Source: Macrothele yani
Taxonomy: Eukaryota > Arthropoda > Arachnida > Araneae > Macrothelidae
Assembly: GCA_039090855.1 (NCBI GenBank)
Contig: CM077011.1
Span: forward strand, 20,523,001-20,587,000
DNA length: 64,000 nt
Direction of reading: 5' to 3'
The position numbers and the translations under genes are program-made. Shown piece by piece: positions 1-11,808 of the stretch. The stretch's first letter is position 1; each line of letters opens with the position of its first letter. The notes beneath the pieces were generated by a model that saw only the letters and a list, made by a program, of their open reading frames with translations, ran no database searches and was not told the DNA's origin.

Positions 1-425
1 ATCGGCGTCCTGTCAACCCCAGTTTGGACTTGGGAATCTGTATAAATTATGCTTTCTCTGTTGACCTCAGGCACAACTTGGATAACTGCAACACATTGGC
101 ATCCTGTTAACCTCAGTTTCAACTTAGGAAATTGTATTAAATAGGCGTGCTGTCATCCTCAACTTCCACTTGGATAACTGTATCAAATAGGCGTCCCATC
201 AATCTCAATTCTGACTTGGTGACTTCGCTGTCTGTATCAACCAAGTGTTCTTTCAACCTCAATTCTAACTTGGCAGCTTGGATAGCTGCATTAAATTGGC
301 GTTGTGTCAGCCTAAATTTCAATTTGGGTAAGTGTAACAAATCGGCGACCCATCAATCTGAATTACAACTTGCGTAACTGAATCAAATTGGCGTCCTGTT
401 TACCTCAGTGTCAAGTTTGAGAACT
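1..425. repeat. Degenerate ~48-bp tandem repeat (minisatellite)
   Basis: About nine diverged copies of a unit containing 'ggcgtcctgtcaacctca' followed by an 'acttggataactgtat'-like half. The phase is kept at roughly 48 bp across the block, with many substitutions and small indels. The array runs off the left edge of the window. Open frames over it arise from the repeat and do not look like a gene. Confidence 0.7.
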
Positions 426-1350
426 AGGTAACATCAATTTCCTGTTCAGCTGCATTTTGACTTCAGCAACTGAGAAAGGCTAATTTGTACGCAGGGTGGT
501 TGAGGAATGAAAAGTGCCTGTGAGCTAGTCCGTAACTTGATCGCTAGGTGAGCATGTGGATTCTGATGCAAGAACAGTAAAGCAAGTCTGCTATTATTAT
601 GAGCCTTATCGATTTCTTATTTACATTTAATTAATTTAATAGCATTTCCATTGTTAATTAGCATTCATGTGCCAGCACATTAGGCTCTTTATTTACCAAT
701 GCTGGTCTTCTAGTCCTTTTCCGTCACGTATTTCGAATTTTTTGTCGATATGTCTTCCTTCTTCGAAACTCTTTAACCTATCGAAATACTTGCAATCTGG
801 ACAACGCGTTATACATATAAGCTGTTCGTATCATTTTATGTGTTTCAGTGAGACTTTTCTTCACATTTACAGAAACTTTGATGCTGATACTTTGTCCCTT
901 CCTTTGATTTCCGACACAACGCACAAAAACCACACGTATAAGAAAGGTAGTTTAAGGCATGGGCTTTTTGGGTTGCTGGGACTGTCAGGGTTGCATTACC
1001 ATGCTTTCCTAGACCCACTCCTTCACTGATGCTCACGTATTACATATTTTTCTTAAATTCAATCGCATTACTTTCTTGGCTCACAATGAATTTCATGTTT
1101 CAACGTTTCCGACGTTGCTACTGACTTAAACTGAAGACCCCTTTTATCAGCTTTAAATTTAATCAATGACTTTTTCAGCAACTTTTGCATTTTATTTTTA
1201 CTTTGTTTAAAAGTTGCACAAGTGATACCTATGCGCATGCAGTCTTTCAAAATTACCGAAGTCAAACTACCACGCGATAATTGTCATTTGGTAGTGTTTT
1301 TGGGTACTGTAAGCTCAGGTAACCTTTCTTAGCGAACATAAGATACAATA
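426..1350. other. Intronic sequence, nothing recognised
   Basis: AT-rich sequence with only short random open frames. I see no splice-bounded exon, transposon terminus or repeat. Confidence 0.5.
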
Positions 1351-2222
1351 TACGTCAGAAACTTTTCGGGACTGACCGAATAACTGGCCTAACAGTAGCG
1401 TGATAAAAATATCACGTAGCACCGACAGGCGGAAGAGGGAATTACGAGGATCATGGCAAGCGTTCTCGTCCCATTTCATTTTATCCATTAGAAAACAGAG
1501 AGTAAGGATTTGTTTTTGTTGGAAACTTGGTAAATCAGCTACTGAAACTTATAGAATGTTAAAATTAGCGTATGGAGACGCAGCATTATCCTGCAGCAGA
1601 GTTTAGTTTTCGAATGATATGCACGGTTCCGTGACGGGAGGTAATACCTTGATGATGATCCGGGATCTGGGGTGTCTCTTCAGTGTGTGGACAGCGGGAC
1701 AAAATGGAAGAGGCGCGGAATCAGTTAAAGATAGATCGCCGAATTACAGAGAGACTTTTGGGTGAGTCTGTGAACATCAGTAAGTGTATATGTCATGAGA
1801 TTACGCATCAGTATTCGTCGCCGCCGTCTTCCCCAGTTATGGAAATCCGAAAATTGGTTCTTGCTTCGCGATAATTAACGCAAGATCACATACGGCGTTG
1901 TAAGCTAAACAGTTCCTGGCTCACCATCAAAACAATGTGTTACCACATGCACCAAATTACCCCGCCCTGTGACAGGTTCCTGTTCCTAACCATAAAACGG
2001 CGTTGAAAGTACACTATCATGCAGACATTACATCTACCCAAGCAGCAGCCACAAAACAGTTTGCTGACATCCCGAAAAGTGTCCTCCAGAACGGTTTTGG
2101 AGACCTTCAGAGACGCTGCAAACTGTGTGCTGATTCAGAAGGGCTGTATTGTGAAGGTGAAGAGCGTTAATTGTGATTAGCATACTTTTAATATCCTGAA
2201 GTCCTGGAACTTCTCGGACGTA
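1351..2222 (+). mobile_element. Mariner element remnant with internal deletion
   Basis: Imperfect terminal inverted repeats: the left end reads TACGTCAGAAACTTTTCGGG, and the reverse complement of the right end at about 2195-2222 matches it with scattered changes. Coding remnants on the plus strand begin near 1488 with the mariner helix-turn-helix region (KLGKSATETYRMLKLAYGDA) and resume near 1905 with the C-terminal half (FLAHHQNNVLPHAPNYPAL), ending with a CADSEGLYCEGEE-like tail near 2165. A deletion around 1810-1905 removes the part of the catalytic core with the first two Asp residues, and the third Asp motif is garbled by a stop. Total length of about 870 bp compares with about 1.3 kb for an intact mariner. 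It is not functional. Confidence 0.75.
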
Positions 2223-2504
2223 GGTAGAACTTACCAGGCTGAATGGCCAACAACTTGTAATTCGCAATGAATTCAGGCACAGGAATTTCTGCTTTGAATA
2301 TTGCACAATTTCAGCGGCTCTGATAAAATCCAAATCACGACGCTTATGAGCACAACTGATGTCGCTCTATAACGTTTTCCCTGAAATTTGGCACTATACG
2401 CAATCGTCGAAGATAATATACTCACATTTAGCACTCTGTCACTGGAGGTGGTAGTTTAGGAAAAAGCTCCGGATTTGTAGCTTTTTATTATTTCAGGATT
2501 TAAT

Positions 2505-2697
2505 TATCAATGTGAGCAACTCTGATGAATATAAGCAGACGTCCGTCCTTAATTTAGGACCGTTGGCTCCATGTAAGGGTAAGATATAGAGCTGTAAGAC
2601 AAGCACACTACTAAAGCCTCATCCGGGTCTCGAAACCCTACTCATCTGGGAAGATTGCTCACCCTACGTGGCCACCGGAGCCGCAGATCTGTTGTTT
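2505..2697 (-). mobile_element. tRNA-derived SINE, family 1, degenerate copy
   Basis: Shares the body (plus-strand 'cgtccttaatttagga' and 'ctgtaagacaagcacac') and the tRNA-like head with better copies at 29.2 and 50.7 kb, in the same orientation. The B-box region is decayed. It is the most diverged minus-strand copy of the family here. Confidence 0.65.
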
Positions 2698-3925
2698 CAA
2701 GAGACTTGCAATTGTCCTTATGATCACTTTGCTAACTACTGATAACAAAAATTGCAGTTCTAATTATAGCACATATATCAGTTAATGTAAGTCTTGTATC
2801 ATGGTTTAGTCAGAAACATTCTGATAGACCTTCTTCTGATGGTCAAAGTTGGAATATAATCTACTTAGTTTATCAAAATAAGCTTTGAGGTGTTATCTCC
2901 AGTACCCTTTTCAGATTCCGTAATCCCCAAACTGCGAAGTTACTAATCAGAATAACCCTGTTTATGGCACGCCATAAGTAAACCGCGTTCATTTATACAA
3001 CATAGGGGGTTCTGTTTCCAAAACAGATTTTTTTTCCGAATTTTCTCACACGGTAACAAAAGTCAAGATTCTTCTCTTCCCTTAGATCTTCTTCTACAAC
3101 GATGTTTGGAATGCTGGTTTGAACACTTTACTTGCGACAAATCACCTCTTCATTTCTTACTTCAGTGCTATTACGATTACAAGATGTGTTTGTTATTTGT
3201 ATAATTTATATTCCTATTGATCCGTGACCTAACTACTAATAACAAATCAAAACCATATCCAAACGAAGATGTTCGCTGTATTCATTAAAGAAATGCTACT
3301 TTTTTTCTAAAGAGTATACATTTTTGAAAAAAAAAACTAAAGAGAACAGTTAAAATCTAGGAAAGTGTCAACTGAATTAACTTAGCTTTTGAACATGCAG
3401 AGAATCCTTCATTTAAACACTAACGAAATTCGTGGATTCGTAGATTTCTTAAATGATTTTCCTTGAGTGCATTACTGTAGCTCCGTTCTTTTATTTATCG
3501 TGCCTTCTTCTAAACAGAACTACAACATTGTGCTTCAGTAAAGAATTGATGCAGAAATTGACCGTCTGGAATATTAGTTTACAATAACTTTACAAGTGTT
3601 TTCACATAAAATGTACTTCGAAATGTTTCTAAAATATACTTACTTCAAAGCAAAAGTAGTGACTAACAATAGCTTAATATTTACAATAATCTTATTAATT
3701 TTAATGGTACAAAAAGAAAGCTTAGAAGCGCAAAAGGCACAGGTAGAAATTATTTCTCCAAAGTTCCTACTTAAATAAACATTTCGATTTACAATACGAT
3801 TTTACGAAACAAAGTACTGGTGTACTATATCACAAATTTCAGTAGGCTGGCAACAAATTCGCATTTCCCAATATTTCTTCTAGAAACGGAAACCTCGCAA
3901 CAGATGTTAACCTTTCCTATAATTA
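2698..3925. other. Intronic AT-rich sequence, nothing recognised
   Basis: No open frame over 60 codons with recognisable content, no terminal repeats and no exon with teneurin-like cysteine spacing on the minus strand. Confidence 0.5.
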
Positions 3926-4439
3926 CAGTAGAACTCGGACCACAGCCCATCCAGATAATCGGAAAATTCGGATAATTGGGCTGTCTTTGTTCTGTAGGCC
4001 AAAAACGTATGTATTAATTGAAGTGAGGGAATTTAATTTTTTCGTTGACCGTATTTTATAACAACAAACGTTGTGCAGCTTAAAAAGTAAATTACAGATT
4101 TTTATTTATGTAAAAATACAGTAATACAAAACAAACTTGTATCGAAAAAATTAAACAGTGAAATTTTGCACGTACATATTTTTAATTTACTATAGACAAA
4201 AGACATAACCTTTTTAAAATAAAATTTTAACTAAACACTATATTATTTTCTTATTGATATAAACTAATAAAATTAACAAACGTTATGAGTAATGCAGTAC
4301 ACATGATTAATTTTTTTACTTGCAATTTGAAATAAATTTATGTTTTTAATTAAAAAATGTCAAAAAGTGTCGTCTGTTTTGATGTTCTGGATAATTGGGA
4401 TTCCGGATATCTAGAGTTTAGATAATTGTAGATTTACTA
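3926..4439. mobile_element. Pogo/Tigger-like non-autonomous element
   Basis: The left end reads CAGTAGAACTCGG after a TA; the right end, reverse-complemented, reads TAGTAAATCTACAATTATC. Both ends carry internal 'ggataattggg' motifs, as in the subterminal repeats of pogo-type elements (CAGTAGAACCTCG... GGATAAT...). The AT-rich interior has no coding potential. The call rests on the terminus sequence and TA flanks; a chance AT-rich match cannot be excluded. Confidence 0.45.
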
Positions 4440-7154
4440 TACTATAAAATTCGAAAAGGGTGCATATTTTTAAAACGGAAGTCAATTTCAAAACATGGAC
4501 ATGATCTTTCGTTATTATCTTTTTCTTTATATGTGGAACAACCAGAGTTCCCATTTGTGGATAACATAGAATAATCCTGTATATATTTGATGAAAATCAG
4601 AATTAGTTGACTTGTCATACTTTGAAAGCAAAACGAAATGCATTATTACCATAATTAACAGTTTATCAGTATAAAGCCAAACACTTCTAAGGGTAACTTG
4701 CTGGAAAACAAAAGATGTCCTGTAACAATTGTTCAACAAATCATTTGCAAATGTTTCAGTAGTGCATTGCGGTTTGTAGAAAATTCTTCTGGTGCATTCG
4801 CCTTGATCTACAACTCTAGTAATACGAGCTCCAAAAGTTTGAACACATATGTTGTCGTACAGATACATAATGTGAATTCGACAATAGTAGGTCAGGATGC
4901 AATTTCTGATACATGTATATAACTAAAACCCAAATTGCGAAGCTCTTAAACAAAATACTTCCATAAAGTTTCTCACAGACCATTTTGAGAGAAATTCTCT
5001 GTCACAAATGTTCTTTGAGAAATTTTCATAAACATTCTTCAAAGAACATTTTTCTTTTTTTGAGAAAATTTCAGGCAGGTTTTTTTATTGAATTTTTAAA
5101 TTCATCATTTCATTAATTTTTAAAATGCGTTAGCTTCGTTCTAACGGGAGGGATTAATTTTCAGAAATGCCTCGTGGTTGGTAAACGTAAGTGTCGCGAA
5201 AAAGAGAATTGACTCAACCTATAACGAAAGGTGACTAAAGTTACAACTCAACCTATAAGAAGCCCTGAAGCATTTTATTACCGTCAACACAACAGAACTC
5301 CAAAAAATCAAAGGTAAACGTAGAACTCCAAACTCAAAGGTAAACGATATTTGTAGGTAATAATAGAGCTTTCAAAAAGGTTTCAATAAAAATTCGAGAT
5401 TTTGTACAGTTTTATTGTGAGAAAAACACTGTTTATTATTTTTATTATGCTCTTTATTCTGTTTATTATGTTCTTTATTATGTTTAATAAAGAACGGAGG
5501 TGTCGCGACAGGTATTAAATTTTTAAAATGACATTTTCAGTAAAACTACTTTGCGATATCAAACAAAGAAATTAGAGTTTAGTTGAGGATGCAAAACTTG
5601 CCCAATTTCTTTCTTATTTTTACCTATCTCAATTTTCCAGTATTTTACATTTCTAACTAAATTACTCCTGAAGACTTTTAGTACGTCTTGAAGAAGAAAC
5701 CAGGATTACATCAAAATGTTGGATAACCGTTTTCAGAATTTACCAAGTTTAGTAATTGCATCGGATGCTGATGGCAAGATATAATATAAACATGAAGTCT
5801 TGGACAGTTATTACTCTGAAGAATGAAGAAATTACGTTTGACAATTTTCAGGAACGCGTTGTTAGAGAGTCCGCACCAGTATATAACATTTTAGATCTGC
5901 AAATGTCCACTAAAATCGTAGAGCACGCTACAAAAACGGTGGAACGACAATAGGCCAAGGAGGGAAATCTGATCTGCAAGTCATGATAAAGAATTTCCTT
6001 TTCAAGAGCTATTACAGATGGAAGAGGTAAGTGTGTCCTCCCTGGTGACCGTGTAGTCAGAGACGTGGGGTTTAAGATAATCGTCGTAGTTTGCGCAGGG
6101 CCCGAGTGATGCATGAAGCGTAGGTTGTTTGCTTTTCCTACGACTTCGTTTTATTTTCCCAGCCTGCATCCAGCCGCTGAAGTTACAGATGCACGACTGC
6201 TTACAGTCATTGATGCTCATTATGGTAGTTAAACCCTCCTCCCACCAAGAAAGGAAAAGAAGAACGGTAAGTGCAATACATCTATTGGGAAGAAAATACG
6301 ATAGTGCATCCAAAATTCAAGGACACACACACACGTGTCGTAGAAGTTACTGAACACTCCTCTTGTGCTTATGAATAATCGTGCGCATGCGCTAAAATAA
6401 AATAATACGCAAAAATGAAATTAAATTCATGTTAAAACGCATTTTGCTAACATTTTCACACAGGACTTCTTTGACTGTCGTGCCAAAGAGTTAAAGCGAT
6501 CACGCCATTTACAAAAGTTCCACGATAGCAGGAAGTTTGCAGAACGCAGCGCCTAGATGGAAGAAATCGTACAAAAAATTCACCTTGTCAATCAAGTGTC
6601 TTTACATAATTTGCTACCATCCAGCTAGCCAACAAGGACCTGATTCTGATTTCAATACAAATGCCTTTTAATTGTTCTCATTTGCGTTGCAACAAAAACA
6701 AAGATTGCAAAAACAAAGAGTGGGAAAAATGATTCATACATTTTTAACTTTTCGAAATATAACACACACTTGGAAATTGTCAATGTAGGTAAATACTTGA
6801 GTCAAGACACAGCGATCTAAGAATTTAGAACCTGTCTTGAACGTAAAACCGCATATCCGGGGATTTTCAGCTCACATTTCACTTCACCGTTCTATGCATT
6901 AGTCGGAAAGACATTTTAATAATTAATGCGGTGTGTTCAAACATTTCGTCTCAGAAATATCCACGAAACCTCACCGCAGATAAATATTAGAATGGAACAA
7001 GTAACTTAATATTTATAGATCCGGAAGGATAGCATACGCATTCTAAACAGCGAAAGGGAATCTGGAAGACGCTTTGTGGGCTTTTATGTATTAGGAGTCA
7101 GCAAGACTTGGACTTTTATATTAGGAGTCACGATAAAGGAATTGATTTACTGAC
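4440..7154. other. Intron downstream of the second teneurin exon
   Basis: Minus-strand intron starting at the donor GTCAGT just below 7155. I looked for the next teneurin exon (the segment encoding the GDGxxDCxDPDCC motif) and did not find it, so the exon lies beyond the left edge or is too diverged to see. A small hairpin with 16-bp arms (AAATGTTCTTTGA type) lies at about 5004-5050, and a TGCGCATGCGC palindrome at about 6384. Otherwise featureless. Confidence 0.5.
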
Positions 7155-7307
7155 CTGAATCGTTGTCCTTATCGTCAATGCAGCTGGTCTCCTGAGGTGT
7201 GTTGCAATCAGTCCCTCCCCATCCGTTGTCACAGCGACAGGCCCATTGTCCATCCTCGTAGATGCATTGACCTTTACCTCCTCCGCCGCAGCCTCCGGGA
7301 CAGCCCA
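7155..7307 (-). CDS. Ten-m (or Ten-a): Teneurin internal exon: last EGF-like repeat and spacer
   Basis: A 153-bp exon on the minus strand, flanked by a ...CATTGCAG acceptor above 7307 and a CAG|GTCAGT donor below 7155. It is phase 1 at both ends. It encodes one EGF-like repeat (GCPGGCGG..., CIYEDGQWACRCDNGWGG, then TDC), followed by ETSCIDDKDNDS. That order, EGF repeat 8 followed by a Cys-Asp-Asp/Asn-x-Asp-Asn-Asp spacer, is characteristic of teneurins, type II transmembrane adhesion receptors of synapses and motor axons with eight extracellular EGF repeats before the beta-propeller/YD-repeat superfold. The GGCGGGGK stretch is slightly glycine-rich for an EGF loop. Arthropods have two paralogs, Ten-m and Ten-a; the exon alone does not decide. 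The family call is firm, the paralog call is not. Confidence 0.88.
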
Positions 7308-8117
7308 CTGCAATGAGAAGAAGACGGAAGAGCTACTAATGTCGCAAAGCAGCAGCAGTAGTGTATCAGATTTTCCACGTGTCAGCCTTCTGGTGCTTGT
7401 TGACAGGATGATGTGGCTAGATACACGCCACCAAATTCATGTCTATCGACGGAGAAAATCGGAACGCAAGGGTTTCCAATATGTCTGTTATTAATGACAC
7501 TTCCGATAAAGAACCAAAAATAAAAGAACGCTTCGTTGTGCTTATGAGGCGAAGACAACAGCGCAGCGTCAAAAGAATGAGAACCAAAAGCACTATGCAG
7601 CAAAATTAACTTTCACACAAAATATTGCAATGTTCTTTATTGTGTTCAGTTTCATTTTCCTACAAATTGGTTTAATCACTGTTTGGAATTTCCTTTTCAG
7701 CAGAATTCTGTATTAAGTCACGAACGATCACGTAGTGATTTGCAATTCATTCTTTTTACGTAAGGAGTAGGCGTTTCGCAAGACTTTCCATGAACTTTCA
7801 AGCACTAGACTTTCTAGCTTTTGTAAACTAGCAAAATGCTGAACATACTTTCCTTTACTAACGTTTACTTTCCAATTTTTACTTGAAATAACATTTCTTT
7901 ATTGAGAATTTGACATGCAGAGTAAAAGCTTTTCCAGCAGAGGTTCGAAACCTTTCCTTCATACACCAAAGTAGAGATTATCAAGCTTTTTGAGGACCTC
8001 TTACAAAATTTAAAGCATCAGCGATTCTAGTACGCATAAATCACCAACTTTCTAGATGCGAAACAGTAAGAATCCAGTATGAATCTTCGTTTAATTTAAT
8101 TTGACGTAATAACCCCT

Positions 8118-9975
8118 ATTGTAAATTTAAACTGAGTATAAAAAAGAAGAAAACCAAACTTATGGCTTTTCAGTCAGAGCGGCTAATACTGAATTCAGGA
8201 TCAGTTTAAATGGCACAGAGATAGACCAGGTGAATGAATTTATACATCTGAGAATCATATATAACAGAGAAAATAAGTTACAAGACGAAATTAGTAGGCA
8301 AAGGAATTCATCTCTGAAAGTCAAATCTGCCCCCTAGGAGGTTTTCCCAGGACTGACGATCCACGAAATTGTCCGATTGGCTGTGTATAAAAGTAAAATC
8401 GTTCCTACTCTGATCTGCACCAGTGAAATCTGGGTACTGCAGAAGTGCCAGGAAAACTGGTACACCAGTCTAATACTTGGTAGGTCCCCTACAGGAGCGC
8501 AGAACTGCAGAAATAAGACAGGGCATGGACTCCACTATCTTCTGGAAATATGCTGTAGGCAATGCACACCATACTTCCTGCAGAGCTTTCCACAATTCGG
8601 GTGTATTCCGAGGTCTTGGATTCCTGTGTTCGATAGCTCGTTGCATGGCATCCCAAATGTGTTCTATCACGTTCAGATCTGGAGACTTGGGTGGGAATGG
8701 CAACACCCCAAACTCCGATGAATGCTTCTCTAACCATTATGTGGTGTTCCGACACTTGTGTGGAGGTGCATTGTCCTGTTGGAACAGGCCCAACCCATCG
8801 GCATGAATGCAGGACATGAACGGGTGTACCTCGTCAGAAAGGATGCGCACATAGCATTGGCCGGTCACAGACGTTTTTAGACGTACCAAGGGTCCCAGTG
8901 AAGTCCAGCTAAACACACTCCTTACCATTACGGATCCGGTACAGTTCCCTGTTGACAGGTGGGATCCATGGCTTCATGGGGTTTGCGCCCCACACGAATC
9001 CTTCGATCTGCTCGATACAATTGGCAACGCGACTCGTCAGACTAGGCTAATTTTTCCAGTCATCAAGTGTCCAGTGGCCGTGTTGCCGTGCCCAAGCGAG
9101 GTGCATAGCTCTGTGTCGTGCACCTATCAAGGGGACTCGAGTTGAGCGTCGGCTCCCAAAGCCTATATCGTGCAAGGTACGTAGCACAGTCCAGACGTTG
9201 ATGCTTGTTGAGGCTCTAGCATTGAATTCCGATTATACCTGCTAGAGTGTTGCACGCCTATTGCGTGAAACGATTCTTGACAGCCGACGATGGTCACGTT
9301 AACCCAATGTCTTTTTACGGTCACACTGGTGTCATGGATTGGAGGCTTTGCCGTAATTCTTGTAGTCACGCTACACCCTTGCAATGGTTGTCCGTGAAAA
9401 TCCGAACTTCGTTTCTACCACCGAAATACTATGGTCCATCTCACGAGCACCAACCATGACACCACGTTGAAAATCGCTTCAATCGTTATTACTTGTCATT
9501 CTCATGCCAATAACAGCTCTGACAGCTGGCACGGATGTCTATCGTTTTATATACGCACTCGCGGACGCAACCGAGTACGCGCATAGGTGACGTTGCTATG
9601 TATTTTGCATAAGCTCGTCTGTACCAGTTTTTCTGGCACTTCAGTGTAGATGTCGTTTGTGCGCTGGAGGGAAATGCGCTACTTACAGAGGGTTCCTGGC
9701 AAGACACATTCGGATCATGTGAGGAATAAAGTTGTGCTGCAGATGTGTAATATGAAGCTAAATGCTGTTAGTAAGGTGAAGATTAATATTCTGTGGTGGT
9801 GTGACCATGTTGAAAGGATGATAGGTTAGATGCTTACTAAGAGAACTCACTCAGTCCCAGCTGCAGGAAAGAAAGGTTGAGGATGGTCAAGAAAATTATG
9901 GAGCATCAGATTGACGAAAGCCTGCATGAAGCACAAAAGTTGTTGTGCGAGACGTGTGATTGATGTCAGTGAAAC
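8118..9975 (+). mobile_element. Non-LTR retrotransposon (LINE) 3' fragment split by a Tc1 element
   Basis: LINE sequence at 8118-8436 and 9647-9975 matches the second copy at 59.2-61.0 kb: shared blocks include 'aactgagtataaa', 'agtttaaatggcacag', 'ctactctgatctgcaccag' and 'gatcatgtgaggaat'. Conceptual translation gives the LINE C-terminal order: thumb (KxKLMAF), a short 'LNGTEIDQVNEFIHL'-type block and the region ending in a WCxHVERM-like motif. Stops and frameshifts are present. The clade is uncertain, but it is not the RTE family found at 22-28 kb. 5' truncated. Confidence 0.65.
8437..9646 (-). mobile_element. Tc1-like transposon, family a (broken transposase)
   Basis: A 1210-bp element inserted at a TA within a LINE. 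Terminal repeats are GAAGTGCCAGGAAAACTGGT at the low end and CTGGCACTTCAGTG at the high end. The transposase reads leftwards from about 9507: an N-terminal DNA-binding domain (SDFQRG...), a DDE domain with FQQDNAPPHK near 8765, and the SPDLNVIEHIWDAMQR motif carrying the third catalytic residue (Glu) near 8650. Frameshifts and stops split it into several open frames, so it is inactive. The same family recurs at 59476-60687 and, truncated, at 61064-61243. Confidence 0.85.
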
Positions 9976-10198
9976 TCGAGTTCTTTCAAGATATCGCTCT
10001 AATTAGAGACGTTTGGTCTGGTATATCAACATTAAGTAAAATCTTGCGCTATGAGTTTCAAACTTTAGTTTGGCAGATGAGTTTTCTTTGAAGAGCTAAC
10101 TACTGAAACTCAGAAAACAGAGTATTGATATACATGCATTGGGAATTTTTTAGGCAGAAAACGTTTTCATTGAGAGTTGCTTAACAAAAATAAATGCA

Positions 10199-10417
10199 CT
10201 TTTTTTTAATTGGGGGTCTAACGATCACTGTTAGCAACTCGATGGGTTATAAGCAGTAACCCGTCCCTAATTTAGGGCTATTGGTTCTAGGGAAGGAAAA
10301 CAGCGAATGCCATAAGACAAAGACAACATCCATGCCTTAACGGGATTCGAACCCGGACCCAACTCGGATGAATGATCATAAGCCAGCGCTTAAACCACTG
10401 CCCCACCAAATGAAGGC
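10199..10417 (-). mobile_element. tRNA-derived SINE, family 1
   Basis: Minus-strand SINE with an A-rich tail (plus-strand T-run at 10199). The tRNA-like head contains an exact B box (GGTTCGAATCC on the minus strand, about 10347-10357) and an A-box-like segment near 10390-10410. The body shares 'cccgtccctaatttaggg' and 'ccataagacaaagac' with the other copies. Confidence 0.85.
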
Positions 10418-11808
10418 CGGCGGTACCCCCAGTTATTGATAACTAACTATTCTTCTATATAACACAGCAGATGCTTCGGAATGTTTGAAGAATAAACAGA
10501 AAAGTTGAAGTAATACTGAATCAGGTAATTATCAAGCAGGACAATACTGCATATGTCACAGCAATAAGAATATTCTAATTCATTTTCAGGACCTTCTTAA
10601 ATTTAATTTCATTTACTAACCATTATTGGGAATTTGATTCAGGCTAACTTTTTTACCGTATTTGTAAATCATGGAAAGCCAGAAGCACTACTGTAAAAAT
10701 GCCTGTAATTGAATTTTTTAGAGTTTCTGCACCACCATTAAACACAATTATAAAATTAAGGACAAAGCAGATAATGTGTAGAAACGTTTTTAAAATATCC
10801 CTAGATACTCTTTATAAGGTAACGAGAGCACTATGCTTGGAAAACACTGCTACAGGGCATTACTTCCGTTGCTGCTACTTGGAGAGGTGCATTCGCAGCA
10901 GAATTTTTAAAGTGTCAAACTGCTCAAAAACAGCTGATTATTGCTCTGTAGCTAATGGCTTCATGAAAACCTTCTCCAATTAAGGAACGCCAAGTGTATC
11001 TGTAGCATGAATAGATGCGTAATAATTTTCTTTTAACAAATGGTTGTACTGCAAATACTCATGGAATTTGAAGACATAATGGGGATTTCCAATAATAATG
11101 CCTAGAAAAATAGATATAGCTACTACACGTTTGTGTGAATCAGTTGGAATCAAAATCATGAGACCGGAATTTTTATGTCTCCGCGAGGGCTCCTAACACT
11201 GATGCGAGCGTAGATACGCACTGAGAGAAACTCAACGTGTTAGCTACATTAAAATTTCCAGAACGTCAAAAGATATCCAGAGCAAATATGTTCCCATCAT
11301 GACATAATTAATTCTACCGAGGTTTGAGGAAGTAGGGGACATATTGGCAAAGCACGTGTGGTTTATTAAAATGTGTATATTATTCCTATACTGTGAACTA
11401 CGTGTTGTTAAAGAAGCCTTTATCATCATAGGGTACGGAATAATGGTTGATCAAAAGCCGAGTTTCCAAATCGAGTATTTCGCATCAGTGTATTTAGTAC
11501 TTTGAAGAACAAAATGTACAAAATAAAGTATCCATTCATGCACTATGTTGTAATACAAAATATATTAAATTTTTTATGCTACGTTTACTCGTATAATGTT
11601 TATACTTTCCGCATAAAACCCCTGTACCTATCGCTGGACATTGACAGAAAGATTTACTTTTTCTTTTCTGTTGAACGGGTGTCCTTTCAAAGGACCGTTC
11701 AGTAGGGTACAGTGTAGAAACTCTTGATAAGATATAGCAATTGAGACCTTTTCTGCCGTTTGTTGCATTTAAACCCACATCTTGACAATCGGGAGTGGCT
11801 GTTCTGTA
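10418..11808. other. Intronic sequence, nothing recognised
   Basis: AT-rich. The 94-codon plus-strand open frame at 10699-10983 shows no domain, signal peptide or splice context that I recognise. Confidence 0.45.

Noticed and set aside
1..425. CRISPR-like periodicity
   Set aside because: Copies are diverged along their whole length with no constant repeat and variable spacer; it is a minisatellite in a eukaryotic genome.
667..1029. 120-codon plus-strand frame
   Set aside because: No domain, low-complexity hydrophobic content without a clear signal peptide, and unsupported by any neighbouring exon.
1..7154. The next teneurin exon (spacer with the cysteine pair after the EGF repeats)
   Set aside because: Searched by eye on the minus strand for the conserved acidic/cysteine motif with splice sites; not found.
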